Below are positions 47,201 through 60,009 of a stretch of 64,000 bases of DNA, piece by piece. Each line of letters begins with the position of its first letter. Position 1 is the stretch's first letter. The notes below the pieces were generated by a model. It did no database searches. It saw only the letters and a list, made by a program, of their open reading frames with translations, and was not told the origin of the DNA. Both the position numbers and the translations under genes were made by a program. This stretch comes from Centroberyx gerrardi (Eukaryota; Chordata; Actinopteri; Beryciformes; Berycidae): contig NC_135997.1 of NCBI RefSeq assembly GCF_048128805.1, positions 11,305,616 through 11,369,615 on the forward strand, given 5' to 3'.

Positions 47201-50200
47201 TTTAAAACCATATAATAGGGCTGGGTGGGAGAAAAAAATTATACACCAATACACTGCCATTTTAATTTTTCTGATACAGAATGGGTTCTGTAAACCCTGT
47301 TATTAATACTTGTAACCCCACTGTTTTACAGAAGAGCAGGTTCTGTTTTTCAGTTCTATAAAGACCTGTGCTCATGCAGGTATGACTCTAGCACACAAGG
47401 GACCTTTGTTCCCTGAGTTACGACTGGAGGGTAGCCGCCTCCTCCAAGGCGGCCAGCCATGGGTGCTGCCAACAGACAACAACAACAACAACTTAGCTAT
47501 CCAAAAGCCATGTGGCACTGTGCCTTGCTCATCTCCTCAGCCAATGATTGAGCCTTATTCTCCCCACTTGGTGAAATGGTTGTAAATCTTGTCAACTGTT
47601 TTAACTGTTTTATGTTAGTGAACGAGAACTGTGTTGAGAACATATTAACTTGATAAATCGAGCTAAAATTGTCTACAAACGTGAACATGTGGCCTAGCTA
47701 GCTGCTAGCTGGCAAGGCTTCGATAATGGCAAGGGTGTTGTTTGGAGTTTGGACCGCTCGGGGCTCAGAGGCAGTTACAGAATCATAGTAGAGGGATCGG
47801 GGGGCATCTTCTCATTTTACATTTCAACAGCAAAATGCAACAGTTGGGTGCACTTTGATGGGTACATAGGTCTAAATTACGCAGCACAGTGAACACTTTG
47901 AACAGCAGGTCTACAGTAATGTATTGTAGTGTGCTGTCAGTCTTATCTGTTGCTGTCTCTCCTCATTCATCCCCTTCTGAATTCGGAACGGACATGTAGT
48001 GGGATCTAAAAATCGCAGCAGGACCGCTCACGCCAGAAGCTTTTTTCTACTCAGCCCAGCAGCCTTCCCTGAGTAAAACGCACTACACCCAGGAGAAATG
48101 TCCCATTAAAATTGGCTGCATTTACATTATACTCCAACAGCTGAAGCAACAACATCCCAAGCCTCGTCTTTGTTAATGTTGTCTTTATAGAAGCAATGCT
48201 GACAGTCATATAGCTCCCTGTATTTTTTCATTTCGGTGATGAACGTTACATCCTCCATCTTTACATCCTCTATCTTAACTTTCTACACAGACTCTTGTGC
48301 ATCAAAGCAGTCACATGGATTTGTTTAAGATTATTTTTGACTTGTAGTTACAATCTCTCCATCTCTCCCTCCCTCTCTATTTATATTTATTGACTAAACA
48401 TTTAATCTTATTTTAGTGATAATTCAATAGCAGACCCGAAGTTCAATTGGCACGTAATATTTAACAAAAGAGGCGCTGCTCATCATCCCACAGTGACTCT
48501 CTTGCTTTTAAAATCTACATCAGTGCACATCTATTAATCAACAACAGTAAAGACATTGGTAGGTTGATGATTATATGACTGTATGACTGTGCTTCTGTGG
48601 TGATTAGATGCAGATATGACCATTTACAGTTTATTTCCACTGTGTAGTTTCTGTGAAATGTGCATGGAAAAACTAGACTACGCCGAAACTATTGCTGCAG
48701 CTCCGCAAGCTTAGCTCATCGTATACACCACTCTGACAGCTTTTGGTGAGGAGGTGAGCTGCCCATTCCCCCACCCCCCACCCTCTTCCCCTGGTCACAG
48801 TCAAGTTCCACTCCCCCTGCATATACATGTAAGTTGAATTCAGTGTGTATGCTTCCGTGGACAGTTATTTCCATCCACTACAGCACACAGTGTGCATTGT
48901 TAACATTTAATTTGCCTAATAAAGAGGAATGGAAATATTAAATAATTTTTTTATGTAAATATTAAATCATTTTTGTCCCATAATCCATAACAACAATGCA
49001 CATAACCCTTCACTGCAAATTTTATATAATCTTGAAACAATGTATTGCATTGTTTTGTAACCCACAGTATCAATACTTGACAGTACCCAGTCCTACCAGA
49101 CATTTTTCTTGTAAAGAGTTAAAGATAAACATCATGTTATCAAGAGACAAATCCCTGAGACTGATTTTTTGGACTCATTTAATGTTTGTTTGAGCCTTCA
49201 CACCCAAATGAACCTTATTTCATAGTACTAATGAAAGAATGTGCCTAGATCCCTGTAAATAAATAAAAACATAAGAAATAATTACCTCATTAATTAGCTC
49301 ACTATGCCCTCAAAAATCAGCCACACACTCAGCTCTCATTTCCAGATTTGTGGGACATATTCATGTAAACAAGTCTGGGCTCAACTATCCAAGGACATAA
49401 GAATGGTATTATTATTATTGGTACAAATTCCATTTTTGGGTGGATCGTCCCTAGTCCAGCATTACCTGGCAGTAGCCCACAGCTGGATTGTGGTGACCAT
49501 AAGCTAGCAGCACATTGTGCAGAGCTTTCTGCAGACATGGGCTGGACGTCTTGCGGAACTGGACATTGTCTGGAAATGTTCTGTTCAAGTCTGAGAGAAA
49601 GAGACCACACAGATACACACATATTATATTTTGTGTTGTGTGTTTGTATGTATATGTGTGTATATGCATGACAGCGAGAGAGTGAGAGAGGAAGCGAGAG
49701 AGAAAGAATCCCCCTTTACACCTGACATTAACATCAGTCTCGTATTCGGATTGTGTCTAGATGCAATGTAGCTGAATAACTTTTATGCAAACTTCAGTCT
49801 CCGGTGTCCACATTGTAGTTAGATAGCTTTTTCATTCGCAAAGCGCAGATTGCTGCACACATCACTTCCTCTTCCTTCCCAGAATGATGGCAAGCGCTTG
49901 GGAGGTCACATTAGTTTATGCATTTTTTCTTACTTTTCAAACAGCAGAAGAAGTTGTTTTTGACAACAAGTACACTACTGCAGGTATAGCTGAGGAGAGG
50001 GCAGTTCTATGCTGCTTTTGTCATCACTATTAACAGTTTGGTCAGGCCAAACCGACAGCAGAAACACAGCCTTGCTTGTTCCATGCATGACCTAACTATC
50101 CATTTTGGATAAGTTACTATTTTCAGGGTGGTGGCTCAGTGGTTAGCATTGTCACCTCACAGCAAGAAGGTCCTAGGTTTGAATCTCTGTCTCTTCTGTG

Positions 50201-53200
50201 TGGAGTTTACTTGTGTTGTTGTGGGTTTCCTCCAGGTGCTCCAGTTTATGTGTTCGCCCTGTGATGGACTGGTGACCTGACCAGGGCATTTCTCTGCCTT
50301 CTGCCCAGTGCATATAAATGCCAAGATTTTGCTTAGTATAGTCGTCACGTATTACCATGTCAATAAACAAAATAGAGGATACATAAACCAATGTCACTTA
50401 AAGTTGGAGATGAAGTTATCTATGTACAGCCACTGATAAGCCTTCTATTGGGCTACAGTACACCTACACTCTCAAAATGGTGCACTAATGTTCCTCACGG
50501 TACAACTTCTGTTGTTCATGGAAAAGCAACGCTAGATTATTGTGTTCACTTACCCATACATAAAACGTAGATGGGCACAACGCAACCGGCAGACCGCTGT
50601 GGAACAAGAACGGACCTGGTGTCGCAGATTAAAATGCCGTGCTGCAACTGGGCCGCAACAAATTCAGATACACAAAAGTTACGCATGCAGTCTAGTTTAG
50701 GCGTTACTCAAGGACACATCAGCATGGCGGCTGCTAGTTGACACAGGGGTTTGAACCCAGGTCCGGATGAAGGACAGTCTCCCTTACTCACGATGCCACC
50801 TTGCAGCCCATGTGTTAAGCTCTATCCGAATACAAACTGAACACCCAAGGTAATGCCAGGTGTAAAGGAGGTCAGAGTGAGTGGATGAGTGAAGGAGAGG
50901 GACTGTTCACAGCCTGACCTGTGCAGATGGTATCCACCAGTTTGGGGTCGTGCTGGGCGTGCAGCAGGGACTGGTAGTAGCCTTGGTTCTTCTCCAGCTG
51001 CTCTTGAGCTCCGCTGGCTGCCATCCAGATCAGCGCCCGGTGCTCATTGGGAATCCCCTTGCGTACGTAACGCTTCACTGAAGGAAAGGTACAACATTTC
51101 AATTTAGTACAAAGTTTTATTGTGTCCGAGAAGAGAGTTTGTGAGTGTATTTGTGTGTTCGGTTGTCACACTCACGTTTCACATTCTTCTCCACCTTGCC
51201 TTTGCCCTTCAGTAGTTTGGACCACTTGATGGATCGTCTGGTGAGCACAACTAGATACTCTGACATCAGCTCCTCATATGACTCATAATCGAAGTCCTCT
51301 GAGCGCACGAAGCCGTATGGATCCACACTAGACCAACAAGCACAAAGTCAGAAACTATTGACAGCATTAATAAAATTACTGAAAGTAAATAAATTATATC
51401 ACAATTCACATCATAGCATTATAAAACTGATGTGTGCCTAATATTTCCTTATTTCATTTTAATAGATTTCTTCAAAACTGTTAGTAGACTGCTCTTTATA
51501 GTATTTTTTTTTTATATTTAGAAACTTTTCATTTCATTATTTTTGAAAGCATCTTCACTTTATGGATTTTTTTTTTTTTTTACATGTGCCTAAGACTTTT
51601 GCACAGTACTGTAAATTCCAAATAAGTAGGTGTTTTATATTTCACTCAGTGTTATAAGCCAGTGATTGTATGAAAAAGAGGTATTTCTTCTTTCCTTTCT
51701 TTGAAGACCAAATATTATTGGCCTTCATAAATCCATTATCAGTCAACTGTTACGGTTCACACAGAGTTTAGGCCTTGTCATGAACACTTACTGACTGCTT
51801 TGATCAAGCATAACTAGACTGGACAAAACCATTACAGCACAAAAGAACATTACAGCACAAAAGAAAGAGTAGTAGTTCTGTTCTTTTAGTGCCATGTTTC
51901 ACATAGCCTTTATCTCCACATTGTGTACATCTAATATCTGGCTCCAGATAAAAAAGTTGTGGGAGTAGGTGTCTTAACCCAACGCCTTAAAGATGCTTAT
52001 GTAACACTATAATCTTGTTGCAGCTTACCCTTCACAAGAGCGAAAGAAATGCATGAAGAAGGAATGCACCTTACATACCAGCAATGTGGTAGCCTGCTGT
52101 AATAGATTGTTTTGGACATGTTCAAGCACAACAGCCTTTACAGCACTTAATTACCCTACACACAGTCATGGACTTGGCTTGTATGGATGTGCAAATACTG
52201 TATGAAAATAAAGGTATGCAAATGTTATGTTCCCCAGCAGAGAATGCCCTTGTTGCCAAAACAAAAGCAAAGGTACACATTAGAGATATCCCTGTGAATG
52301 TGGTGCCTGAATTTCAGGTGTTGGGTTGCGTTATCACAGTTTTTTTTAACAATGTACTGGCCCTTCTCATACTGCAAAAAATACATTTCATAAATACTGA
52401 ATATGTGCAGAGATAAATGCAGTGCAGAGATTTCAAAAATATATAAAATGCATTATGGCCAGAAATGCATTATTTCTACATGTAGCCTAGATGTGTTGCA
52501 CTTGTCAAGAGTCAAATATATATAGGATATAGGCTACGTCTAGATATATGTTGTCAACAGCTCATGGGAATAAAACGTATTTCAAGGGTTCACAATATAT
52601 TTCAAATCATTGTCTAAATGTACAAACAAATGTCTGGCAAATTTTAGCACATGTTGAGACATCTCTAGCATAGGCTATAGGCCTGTATGGCTAAATTTGT
52701 CCAACTTCTAATGAAAACTAGACACCAAATTAAAACGTGACCACACTGTTCATACACTCACAGTATGAACACCAACAGGCAATAAAGAAACAATAGAGAA
52801 AGTAGTTATACTTCTCTGGGGGTAAGTCATAATAACCTGAGTCAGTTTATTCCAGTGACCAAGCTATAAAATGCAGTGTTGGGAAGGAATGTTGTTACTC
52901 TTTCCCTGTAATGAGTAGTAGTAGCCTATTTGTCCCATCTAAATAGCAGATTGAAGTTGAAACAAAAAAAGTATCTGTTAGTGGTTGAAACAAGTTAACT
53001 ATCCACAAACTCTTTCAACCCTATCGTCCTCTCTTTGACGCAGGCACACACTGAACTAGTTAACATGAGAAATGGAAGAAAGTTTACTTCTTGAAGTACG
53101 TTATTCCCACTCACTTGATTTTAAGGAGCAAACGACTGATAAGAACTTTGGACCCTCAGGGGAGTTGTCGCGATTTCGGAAAGAATGAGACGGTGTAACC

Positions 53201-53505
53201 GCCAATTTTGGGAGTGTAACGGAAAAGTAATTTAACAAAGTAAATGAATAAACTAATAAATTACTTTTGGAATGACTATTGGCTAAGTTAGTGAATTACC
53301 TTTTCAATAACGAGCTCCCAACACTGATAAAATATGCTTTTGAGTTTGAAAATGACACAAGACCAGAGCCAACAACATTGTAGGCTAAGTTACTAAGCTA
53401 ACCGAGTTAAAACAAACCTATGTTAACGTACCTGTCCACTCTGTCTTTTGCTCTACCGTCGGGGGAGCGGGTCCCGTTCGTCGCTTTGTTCCTCTTCTGC
53501 TCCAT
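44282..53505 (-). CDS. grtp1: Growth hormone-regulated TBC protein 1 (Rab GAP)
   Basis: A TBC-domain protein expected to stimulate GTP hydrolysis on Rab GTPases (family knowledge). Eight coding exons: 53432-53505, 51176-51327, 50919-51077, 49466-49590, 45976-46072, 45382-45554, 44496-44681, 44282-44374. They total 1059 nt, 352 residues (human about 336). After a basic leader comes DPYGFVRSEDFDYESYEEL, then the TBC domain from about residue 80 (VKRYVRKGIPNEHRALIW). The arginine finger is R132 in DLNRTFPDN and the glutamine finger Q170 in YCQ|GMN, which sits exactly at an exon junction. SRWFICLYIDILPTE and TVLRIWDCLFYEGSK complete the fold; the C-terminus is ARIMAEES. Both catalytic residues are present, so it is likely active. 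Intron 4 (46073-49465) is 3.4 kb and repeat-rich. Confidence 0.95.
46073..49465 (-). other. grtp1 intron 4, no exon seen
   Basis: A 3.4-kb intron. The stretch from about 47215 (starting GGGCTGGGTGGGAGAAA) resembles a dispersed fish element. An (AAC)n run lies near 47478. I found no additional exon that would keep the GRTP1 frame. Confidence 0.45.
49711..50870. mobile_element. MITE with CCTTTACACCTGRCATTA ends, carrying a SINE
   Basis: The left terminus CCCCTTTACACCTGACATTA is mirrored at 50850-50870 (CTCCTTTACACCTGGCATTA on the other strand), the typical ends of a common fish element. A tRNA-derived SINE (50126-50345) lies inside it. Located in the grtp1 intron between exons 3 and 4. Confidence 0.7.
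50126..50345 (+). mobile_element. tRNA-derived SINE
   Basis: A-box-like TGGCTCAGTGG (50132-50142) and B-box-like GGTTTGAATC (50176-50185), followed by a body typical of fish SINEs (GTGTGGAGTTTACTTGTG, CCCTGTGATGGACTGGTGAC). The tRNA part is degenerate and not a functional tRNA. Confidence 0.8.
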
Positions 53506-54100
53506 ATCTTCTTCTCCAGACGGTTAATATGTCTTGGAAATCCGTGCTACGGTCTCACTGGACAGCCACCTTGCTGTTTTTCTTCAAGAAAACAAAATCT
53601 TGCGGTCCTAACGTTTACAACAGACATTCTCCAAGTCAGTGGTTAAGTTGCACTAACTTTCTCCATGTGTGCGCACAGGCAAAACGGGACAAGCCGCTGC
53701 TTTTACTCGGACTTACATGCTGCACTGGAAAGCCATCACTCGTTTTTTGTCCCCCAAATCAAGCAGTTGTTCTAGTTTGGTTGTTTGGTTCTTTTATCAA
53801 TCGACCGATGCACAACAGTGTGGAGAGCGGTGGATTTGTCCTGAATGTGAACACCATCGACATGCACCTGTCGCTAGCCCCCCCGCCTTATAGCAGTACA
53901 ATAACACATTGGCCTTGAGTATTATTAACAACATCCAAAATACAACGGCTGAACAGATGCCATATTTTCACATAAAGTATCAAATAAAGGTCTCTGGCAC
54001 TCTTCACCTCCTGCTCGGACTCCGGAGTTCTCAATAGGAGATTTCAGAGCCGTGTCGAACCCCGTGACGTCTTCCCGGGACACACGTCAATCAAGCTTAA
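53506..54100 (-). promoter_or_regulatory. grtp1 5' UTR and promoter region
   Basis: Sequence directly upstream of the grtp1 start codon (53503-53505), with scattered CpG. A plus-strand open frame crosses this region antisense to grtp1 exon 1, but it has no recognisable protein features and I treat it as chance. The transcription start is not determined. Confidence 0.35.
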
Positions 54101-55442
54101 TGCTGCCTTCGCGTGCTTCTCGTAAGCTCCCACTTCAGAGCTCTTATGGCGTAAATACGACGTGTCTCGTCGCTAATCGCTGGAAATAATAGCACAGTCG
54201 ACCTTGTAACAACAGCAGTTTTTGGTGGCTGTTGTTTTATTTTAGAAATGAAGCGGCACATAGGTACATTTAATAGAGGTTATAAGTACTTTAATAGCCA
54301 CAATTGTTGTATCATACATCAAGTTTACAATCAGATGTCGTGACACCGTTTCCATGGTCTCTGCTACCTAAACATCACATGTCGGCAACTTCGGTATCAT
54401 AGAAAAATCCGACTTTCCCAGTCGTTCCGCTCAACGTTATTACAATATTTCCGACATTACATGAAGGCAGCAAAAAATAGTATGTAGCCACGCCTTCTCT
54501 AGCCACGTAGGCGTAACTACCGCAAATAAACCAGCCATCCTCTAACCTGGTCCACTGCTGGACCAACATGGCAAATCTTACGAAAAATAAAGTCTCACGC
54601 CTCACACACTACTTAATGGACTTACGAGCAAACCATGAACAAACTACCACGCAGATCATCAACCCACACCCACATCAACCCAGGCAACTGTGGACGGAAG
54701 CATATTCTCCTCACTCATGATGTCTGTACATTGGTTCCAGGTGCAAGGAGAAACAGACAAGCAAATCTGAATTAGCTGACTGCAAATGTCAAAGCATAAG
54801 CAGGCAGTTTCATCCAAAATAATCTGTAGAACACTTCAGCAAAAGGGATACTGTGGTCAGGTTGTGGTCCATAAACCCCCTTTTACAAGCATTTTTTTTT
54901 TTTTTTTGCAAGTGAGGTGATGCAGTAAACACAGGCAGTCTCCTGAGCAGTGGAAAAAGTCATATGGTCAGAGTTTTTCTTCTTCCTGCTCCTTTTTGGC
55001 CATGGTACATATATATACTGTATAGGTATAGGTATGTGTATATAAATGACATTAGAGTTGAATATTTTGTGTTTATAATGCATATATGCTTGAGTTGGAT
55101 TATTATGGTACACAGCCTTGAAAGAAAGAAAAAAAAAAACATCAATCAATTAATATGGTCAGATATGGCATCCTGAACACCATCTGCCGTCTAGGCCTAA
55201 AAACAGGGGGGTGAAATCACCTAGTGAAGTCTTTTGCTGGAATGAAAACCTGCATGGCACAGCAGAGCAATTCTGAGTGAACACATTCATCCTATTGTGA
55301 AGCATTTCCATCCTGATGAGATTTAGGTTTTTCCCACGGCGCAGCCAAGGGCATCACACGGCAAATTCAGGTCATGCATTCAGTCAGTCATCAGTCAGTC
55401 AGGTAGTCAGTCAGGTAACGCTTAGTGAGATGTGGCTTCGTG

Positions 55443-55512
55443 AGATGGCCTCTAGAGGGCATCTCTGACTAAGAGATGGCCTAGAGGGCATCTCTGACTA
55501 AGAGATGGCCTC
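55443..55512 (+). repeat. Short tandem duplication, about 32-bp unit
   Basis: AGATGGCCTCTAGAGGGCAT is followed by CTCTGACTAAG and repeated once with a 2-bp deletion; a third, partial copy begins AGATGGCCTCT. Preceded by a CAGTCAGT-rich stretch (55380-55416). Confidence 0.85.
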
Positions 55513-55969
55513 TCACCTATGGGCTAAATGCCACATTCAGTGTCATACACTGATAATGCCATATTGGATCTCACTAGCCCCGAGTCTGTTGACAGAGGAA
55601 ACAAATCTAGGCTATATCCAGGGGGTCATTGGGCCGGAATGCACCAGTATGCCATTCCGGGAGTGAATTTGATGACGCCGTTCCAGTTCTGAAAAAATAA
55701 ATACAGAGCAGTACCGGTGGTTGTACCATGGATGTATTAAACTAGGGTTGTACCTGTTTTAGGAGCTTAAACTACTGGCTCGGTTCGTTTTATGACCAAA
55801 GTTTTCTGGCTGGGCGGTGTTTGGACCTTCGAGCCAATCACAGTGCTTAAAAACGGAAAACTCCACTCAACTGGGAAGCCGGTCGACATTAAACAATTAA
55901 ACGCACAATCAAATAACAGCCACAGACAGTTTACTCTGAGCCGCGGAGCTGACAGGTTGTGTTGTGAAA

Positions 55970-56017
55970 ATGTCGACAAAGAAGAAACGAGACATTCTTT
56001 CCTATTTTCAACCCAAT
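55970..56017 (+). pseudogene. Possible N-terminal exon of a hAT-type transposase
   Basis: ATG begins the 16-codon frame MSTKKKRDILSYFQPN, immediately followed by a good donor, GTGAGT (56018). Short basic starts of the K-R-x-I-x-S-Y/F-F kind are typical of hAT/ZMYM-like transposase-derived proteins. No downstream exon was found within the window, so it is most likely a remnant. Confidence 0.35.
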
Positions 56018-57361
56018 GTGAGTGATAAAACAACATGTTCAAGTGAATTTAACTTGTTTCTATGAAGTAGCACCGTTATGAGCGAAGCTAGGCTGCTGTA
56101 TTTCTGCCTTTCCATCATGTTGATGTTCCAAAACAGCCCAATGGACAGAAATCTATCCGTCAATAATTCTGTCCATTTTCCAACGGATCAGTGTGGCCGC
56201 AGCTAGTGGAATTCAACACACGCGCCGTGGGCCTGTACAGGATCTGTACTTGTTTACAATGTCCCCATCCCCAGGGCATGAGAGGTTACTGAATGGTTTG
56301 ATGAGCATGAAGATGATGTAAACCTTATAAGCTACCAAGGCCATCCCAGTCACCAGATCTCAACTTAGTTAAGTATTTAGGGGAGATTCTGGAGCAGAGC
56401 CTGAGGCAGGTTGTCTCACCACCACCATCACCACCAACACTTTATTGCTGCTATTACAGTGGAGTTTCAGACACTTGTTGAATCTGTACCAAGGTGCATT
56501 GAAGCTGCTCCGGTGGGATGTTGCTGTTTCATTTGTTTTGGCTGTGGCCTTCTTACTGTATTACTTTTTTGGGGAGATTTAATTAATCAGTGATTTTCCA
56601 GAGGTGGAAAGAGGGACGATTATTTCATGGGGGTTGAAATGCGGTTACTTGAAATTTTATTCAAGGAGTAAGAGAAGACTACTTGCTGAGAAAATTGCTC
56701 AAGCAAAAGAGTTATAACTGAAACGTTTTGGGTGGTCCTTTTTGGAGACGGTCCGTTTTCTCATTATATTTTATTTGTGTAAGTGACAGATAAAAAAAAA
56801 AGTAGTACTACTGAAAACAAAGTTAACAATAACTACAGCAGTTGTAATTAGTTTTTCAGCTCTGATTTTAGGTGAGAAGGAACATTACTGTTTGTCATGA
56901 ACAGCCCAGGCCGATCATGACACTAAAAGACAAACAGAAAAGAGAAAAATGAATGATAAAATTAAGTGTGTGTGTGTATATTTATGTGATGTCTGCTTTG
57001 TATGCTGCATGCTGTGTGTATGTTGTTTTAACCGGTGTTATTGGAATGAGTGTATACACTAATCCACCGGGACAAATTTGTAGAAAGTCATGCGTAGCCC
57101 TACCTAAATTAAATTACTATAAATTAGATTAAAGTGATTCTGCCCTACACACAAACACACACACACAACAAAAACACCGCAGTCTACTCCTCAGCACTCA
57201 TCACCATAACGCTTATCAGGATAAAGCCTTGGGATGGACAGATGATGGATCATGTAGGTCTACACCTCTGATCCTCTTGTGAAAAAGCCAGAGTAAGGCC
57301 AAATGCAGGCTCATGTTCCAGCAGTGTAATCCTCATCCTTTGATCCCGCAGGCGGGGCGGG

Positions 57362-57487
57362 GTGTGTGTGTGTGTGCGTGTGTGTGTGCGTGTGGGGGGG
57401 GACTGTAAATTGGATGCTTGGCACTGCAGCACGTAGCCATTCATCTGCTCCGGGCTGTCATCACTACGTCCTTTTAACAAACACTCC

Positions 57488-57522
<35 letters not shown>

Positions 57523-57530
57523 TGTGTGTG
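57362..57530 (+). repeat. Two GT microsatellites in intergenic DNA
   Basis: (GT)n with GC substitutions at 57362-57394 and (GT)n at 57491-57530, separated by non-repetitive sequence. Confidence 0.9.
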
Positions 57531-57845
57531 CCAGGTACTGTGTCCACTATTCCACAGGTTGGTGCACAAGGTCATCAAGTCTTTTCACAGTCTTTTCTGC
57601 TAAACTATTACATGAAAAAAAACAAAAAAACACCTCTTGGGACAGCATTGGCAGATAAAGAGCTGTTATATTTACATATTTTGGCTTTATTCAGATGGTC
57701 TATTTTTTTTATTTATTGTGTGTTAATCTATCACTGTTGTCATTATTGATAAGCGTAATGTGTTTAGCTTGTGTTGGTTTGTTTTTTACTGTCTATGTCA
57801 TTCAACTGCTGGCTACAACAACTGAAGTCCCCTTCCGGGAAAGTT

Positions 57846-57891
57846 ATTCTATTCTATTCTATTCTATTCTATTCTATTCTATTCTATTCTA
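57846..57891 (+). repeat. (ATTCT)n pentanucleotide array
   Basis: About nine ATTCT units. The same motif occurs, reversed, at 16393-16420 (AATAG array) and in short form at 3286-3302, consistent with LINE/SINE tails. Confidence 0.95.
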
Positions 57892-58314
57892 AAGTTCAGT
57901 TGTTATGGGCAATACATTGTTGTCTATGCTTCAGGTGTGTGTTCATCGTAACGTCTGTGTTCATAGACAAAACATGTTGCTTCCTGAAATGGCTTTGTGA
58001 CCTTTATGAGCATGTAATTGGGCAATTCTCCGCACAGCGCTCACTCTGTGATAGTGTTTTTAATTTTCTCACACTGCTGAGCTCATTTTATGATTTGCAA
58101 GTCAAGTGAGATGACCATATTCCGCTGTGATGATCATGAGTGAATTAGGCAGCATTTATATTATGAGACATTTAAGAAGTTTGTTCTCAAAACTTAACAA
58201 GCTACAGTCATTAAAATAGAAACTTATGTTACATGTTAATAGTTAAAACAGAGCCAATTAGAATAAGGATTCTAATTTGGCAGTAAAATTTGAGTTTTAG
58301 GAGTTTTGCCAGTA

Positions 58315-59901
58315 AAATTGTTAAAGATTTATTTAACCAGAAAAAGCCTCATTGAGATTAAAAATCTATTTTTCAAGAGTGTTCTGGCCAAGACAGGCAG
58401 CAGTACAATTAACATATTACAGACAGACAACATGCAACAGATTACAGACAATATAAGTTACAAATTGCACAAATGAATATAAGAAATCACACTCTGAGAC
58501 ATTAACAGTAGCTAAGGATAGGCAAGTCAACATTGAGTCCAGGAAGACACAGGGGGAAATAGACTAGCTAATTAAAACATCAACAACCTGATGTGCCTGC
58601 CTGCAATTCCTTCAACATAGCTTTAAATGCATCTAGTGAAACCAGCTCCTCGAGTTTTAAATCATTTTGCAACAAATTCCAAGCCGAGGGAGCAGCACAC
58701 AAAAGCCCTTTTCCCCAGTTCAGTACAGACTTTGGGGACAGATAGCAAAAATAAGTCCTGGAAACGTAGACAATAACTTCCAGCACTTCAAGAATTACCT
58801 AGACAAGAATGTACCAGTAATTAAGTCTACAGGTGGACAATGCAGGCCAACCAACCCGAGCATACAGGGTGCAATGGTGAGTAAGAGCTTTAGAATTAAT
58901 AATGAACCACAATGCTCCATGGTAGACAATATCTAATGCATGAAGGCACTGAGAAGATGTATGCATGTATATAACATCTCCAAAGTCAAGCACAGACATA
59001 AAGGTAGCAGCAACCAGACTCCTTTTAGCCTCAAAAGAAAAGCAACATGTATTTCTAAATTAGAAACCCAATTTCAGCTTCAGTTTTTTCACAAGATGCT
59101 GGATGTGAGGCTTAAAAGAGAGGGAATTATCAATTTTAAGATACCTGGATATTTGTATACAGATACAGACTCAATCTTATTGCCCTGAAGCGTAATAATA
59201 GATGGAAGGTTAAGTTTAAGGTTAAGGCTTTTTCTTTGAATTTGAAAACATCATGAATTTGGTTTGTCAGTATTCAAAACAAGTTTCAGAACATGAAGGG
59301 TGTGCTGAACAGTATTTAAAGCAAGTTGTAGCTGACAAAGAGCCTGATTCTGTATACGAGCAGAGCAGTAAGTAACGCTATCATCGGCATAAAAGTGAAA
59401 GTTTGAATTGGGTACATGACAGAGATCGTTAATATAAATAGTAAATAAGAGTGGTCCTAGGGCCGAACCCTTGGATACGTAAAGGGAGCTAGAGGTGATG
59501 CCTTCAGCTTGCACACACCGTGATCTGCCTGATAAATAATTTTCAAACCAACAGATAGTTTGTTCTGACACTCCTATACTGAGAAGTCTATGCTCATTAT
59601 TACATGATCCACAGTATCAAAAGCCTTGGATAAGTCAATGAAGAGGGCTGCACAGTGGTGCCTGTTATCTAAGGATTCAATAAAATCATGAACTACTTTT
59701 AAGGCCGCTGTAGTTTTTTTTTCTAAAACCTGATTGATAAACAGATAAAATGTCTGTAAATAAAAACTCTTTTAGTTGCTCACTCACAAGGGATTCCAGA
59801 ATCTTGACTAGGACCGACCGTTTGGAGATGGGCCTGTAATTATTTAACAGTGTGGGGTCTCCTCCTTTTACCAGGGGAAGAACAAGAGCAGATTTCCAGA
59901 T
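58315..59901 (-). mobile_element. 5'-truncated L2/CR1-like LINE with broken reverse transcriptase
   Basis: On the minus strand, broken frames show non-LTR reverse transcriptase motifs: LLNNYRPIS (within 59686-59893), GSALGPLLFTIYINDL and the active-site YADDS (within 59251-59571), then the C-terminal APSAWNLLQNDLKLEE (58580-58786). Frameshifts and stops interrupt it. A 3' tail rich in ATTTATTTAACCAG-like sequence closes it near 58320. The exact clade is uncertain. Confidence 0.8.
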
Positions 59902-60009
59902 AATTCTCAGATTTGGGTCCAAGAGACAAAATCTCATCAAATGGGGGTCCGTGGCCCTAATGTGGACTAAATCAGGGGTCCTTGATATGAAAAAGGTTGA
60001 GAAACACTG
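59902..60009. mobile_element. Right half of a second copy of the same hAT-like MITE
   Basis: Matches 12246-12350 closely (shared ACAAAATCTCATCAAATGG and AGGGGTCCTTGATAT) and ends GAGAAACACTG. The left half is missing where it abuts the LINE fragment. Confidence 0.75.

Larger units (their letters stand above)
54101..58314. other. Intergenic repeat-rich region upstream of grtp1
   Basis: No host gene is recognised. It contains a short direct repeat (55443-55512), a possible hAT transposase N-terminal exon (55970-56017), GT microsatellites (57362-57394 and 57491-57530) and an ATTCT pentanucleotide array (57846-57891). The stretch 54240-54620 may be an old mobile-element fragment but I cannot assign it. 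Confidence 0.5.

Noticed and set aside
50132-50205. tRNA-like A and B boxes
   Set aside because: Part of a degenerate SINE; the cloverleaf cannot be completed, so not a tRNA gene.
53448-53918. 156-codon plus-strand open frame
   Set aside because: Antisense to grtp1 exon 1 and its promoter, with no domain, splice or homology signal; chance frame in CpG-rich DNA.
54375-54605. 76-codon minus-strand open frame
   Set aside because: No recognisable motif; probably part of an old repeat.
59251-59571. Reverse transcriptase frame as a possible host or viral gene
   Set aside because: Surrounded by frameshifts and LINE-type 3' sequence; a dead non-LTR retrotransposon copy.
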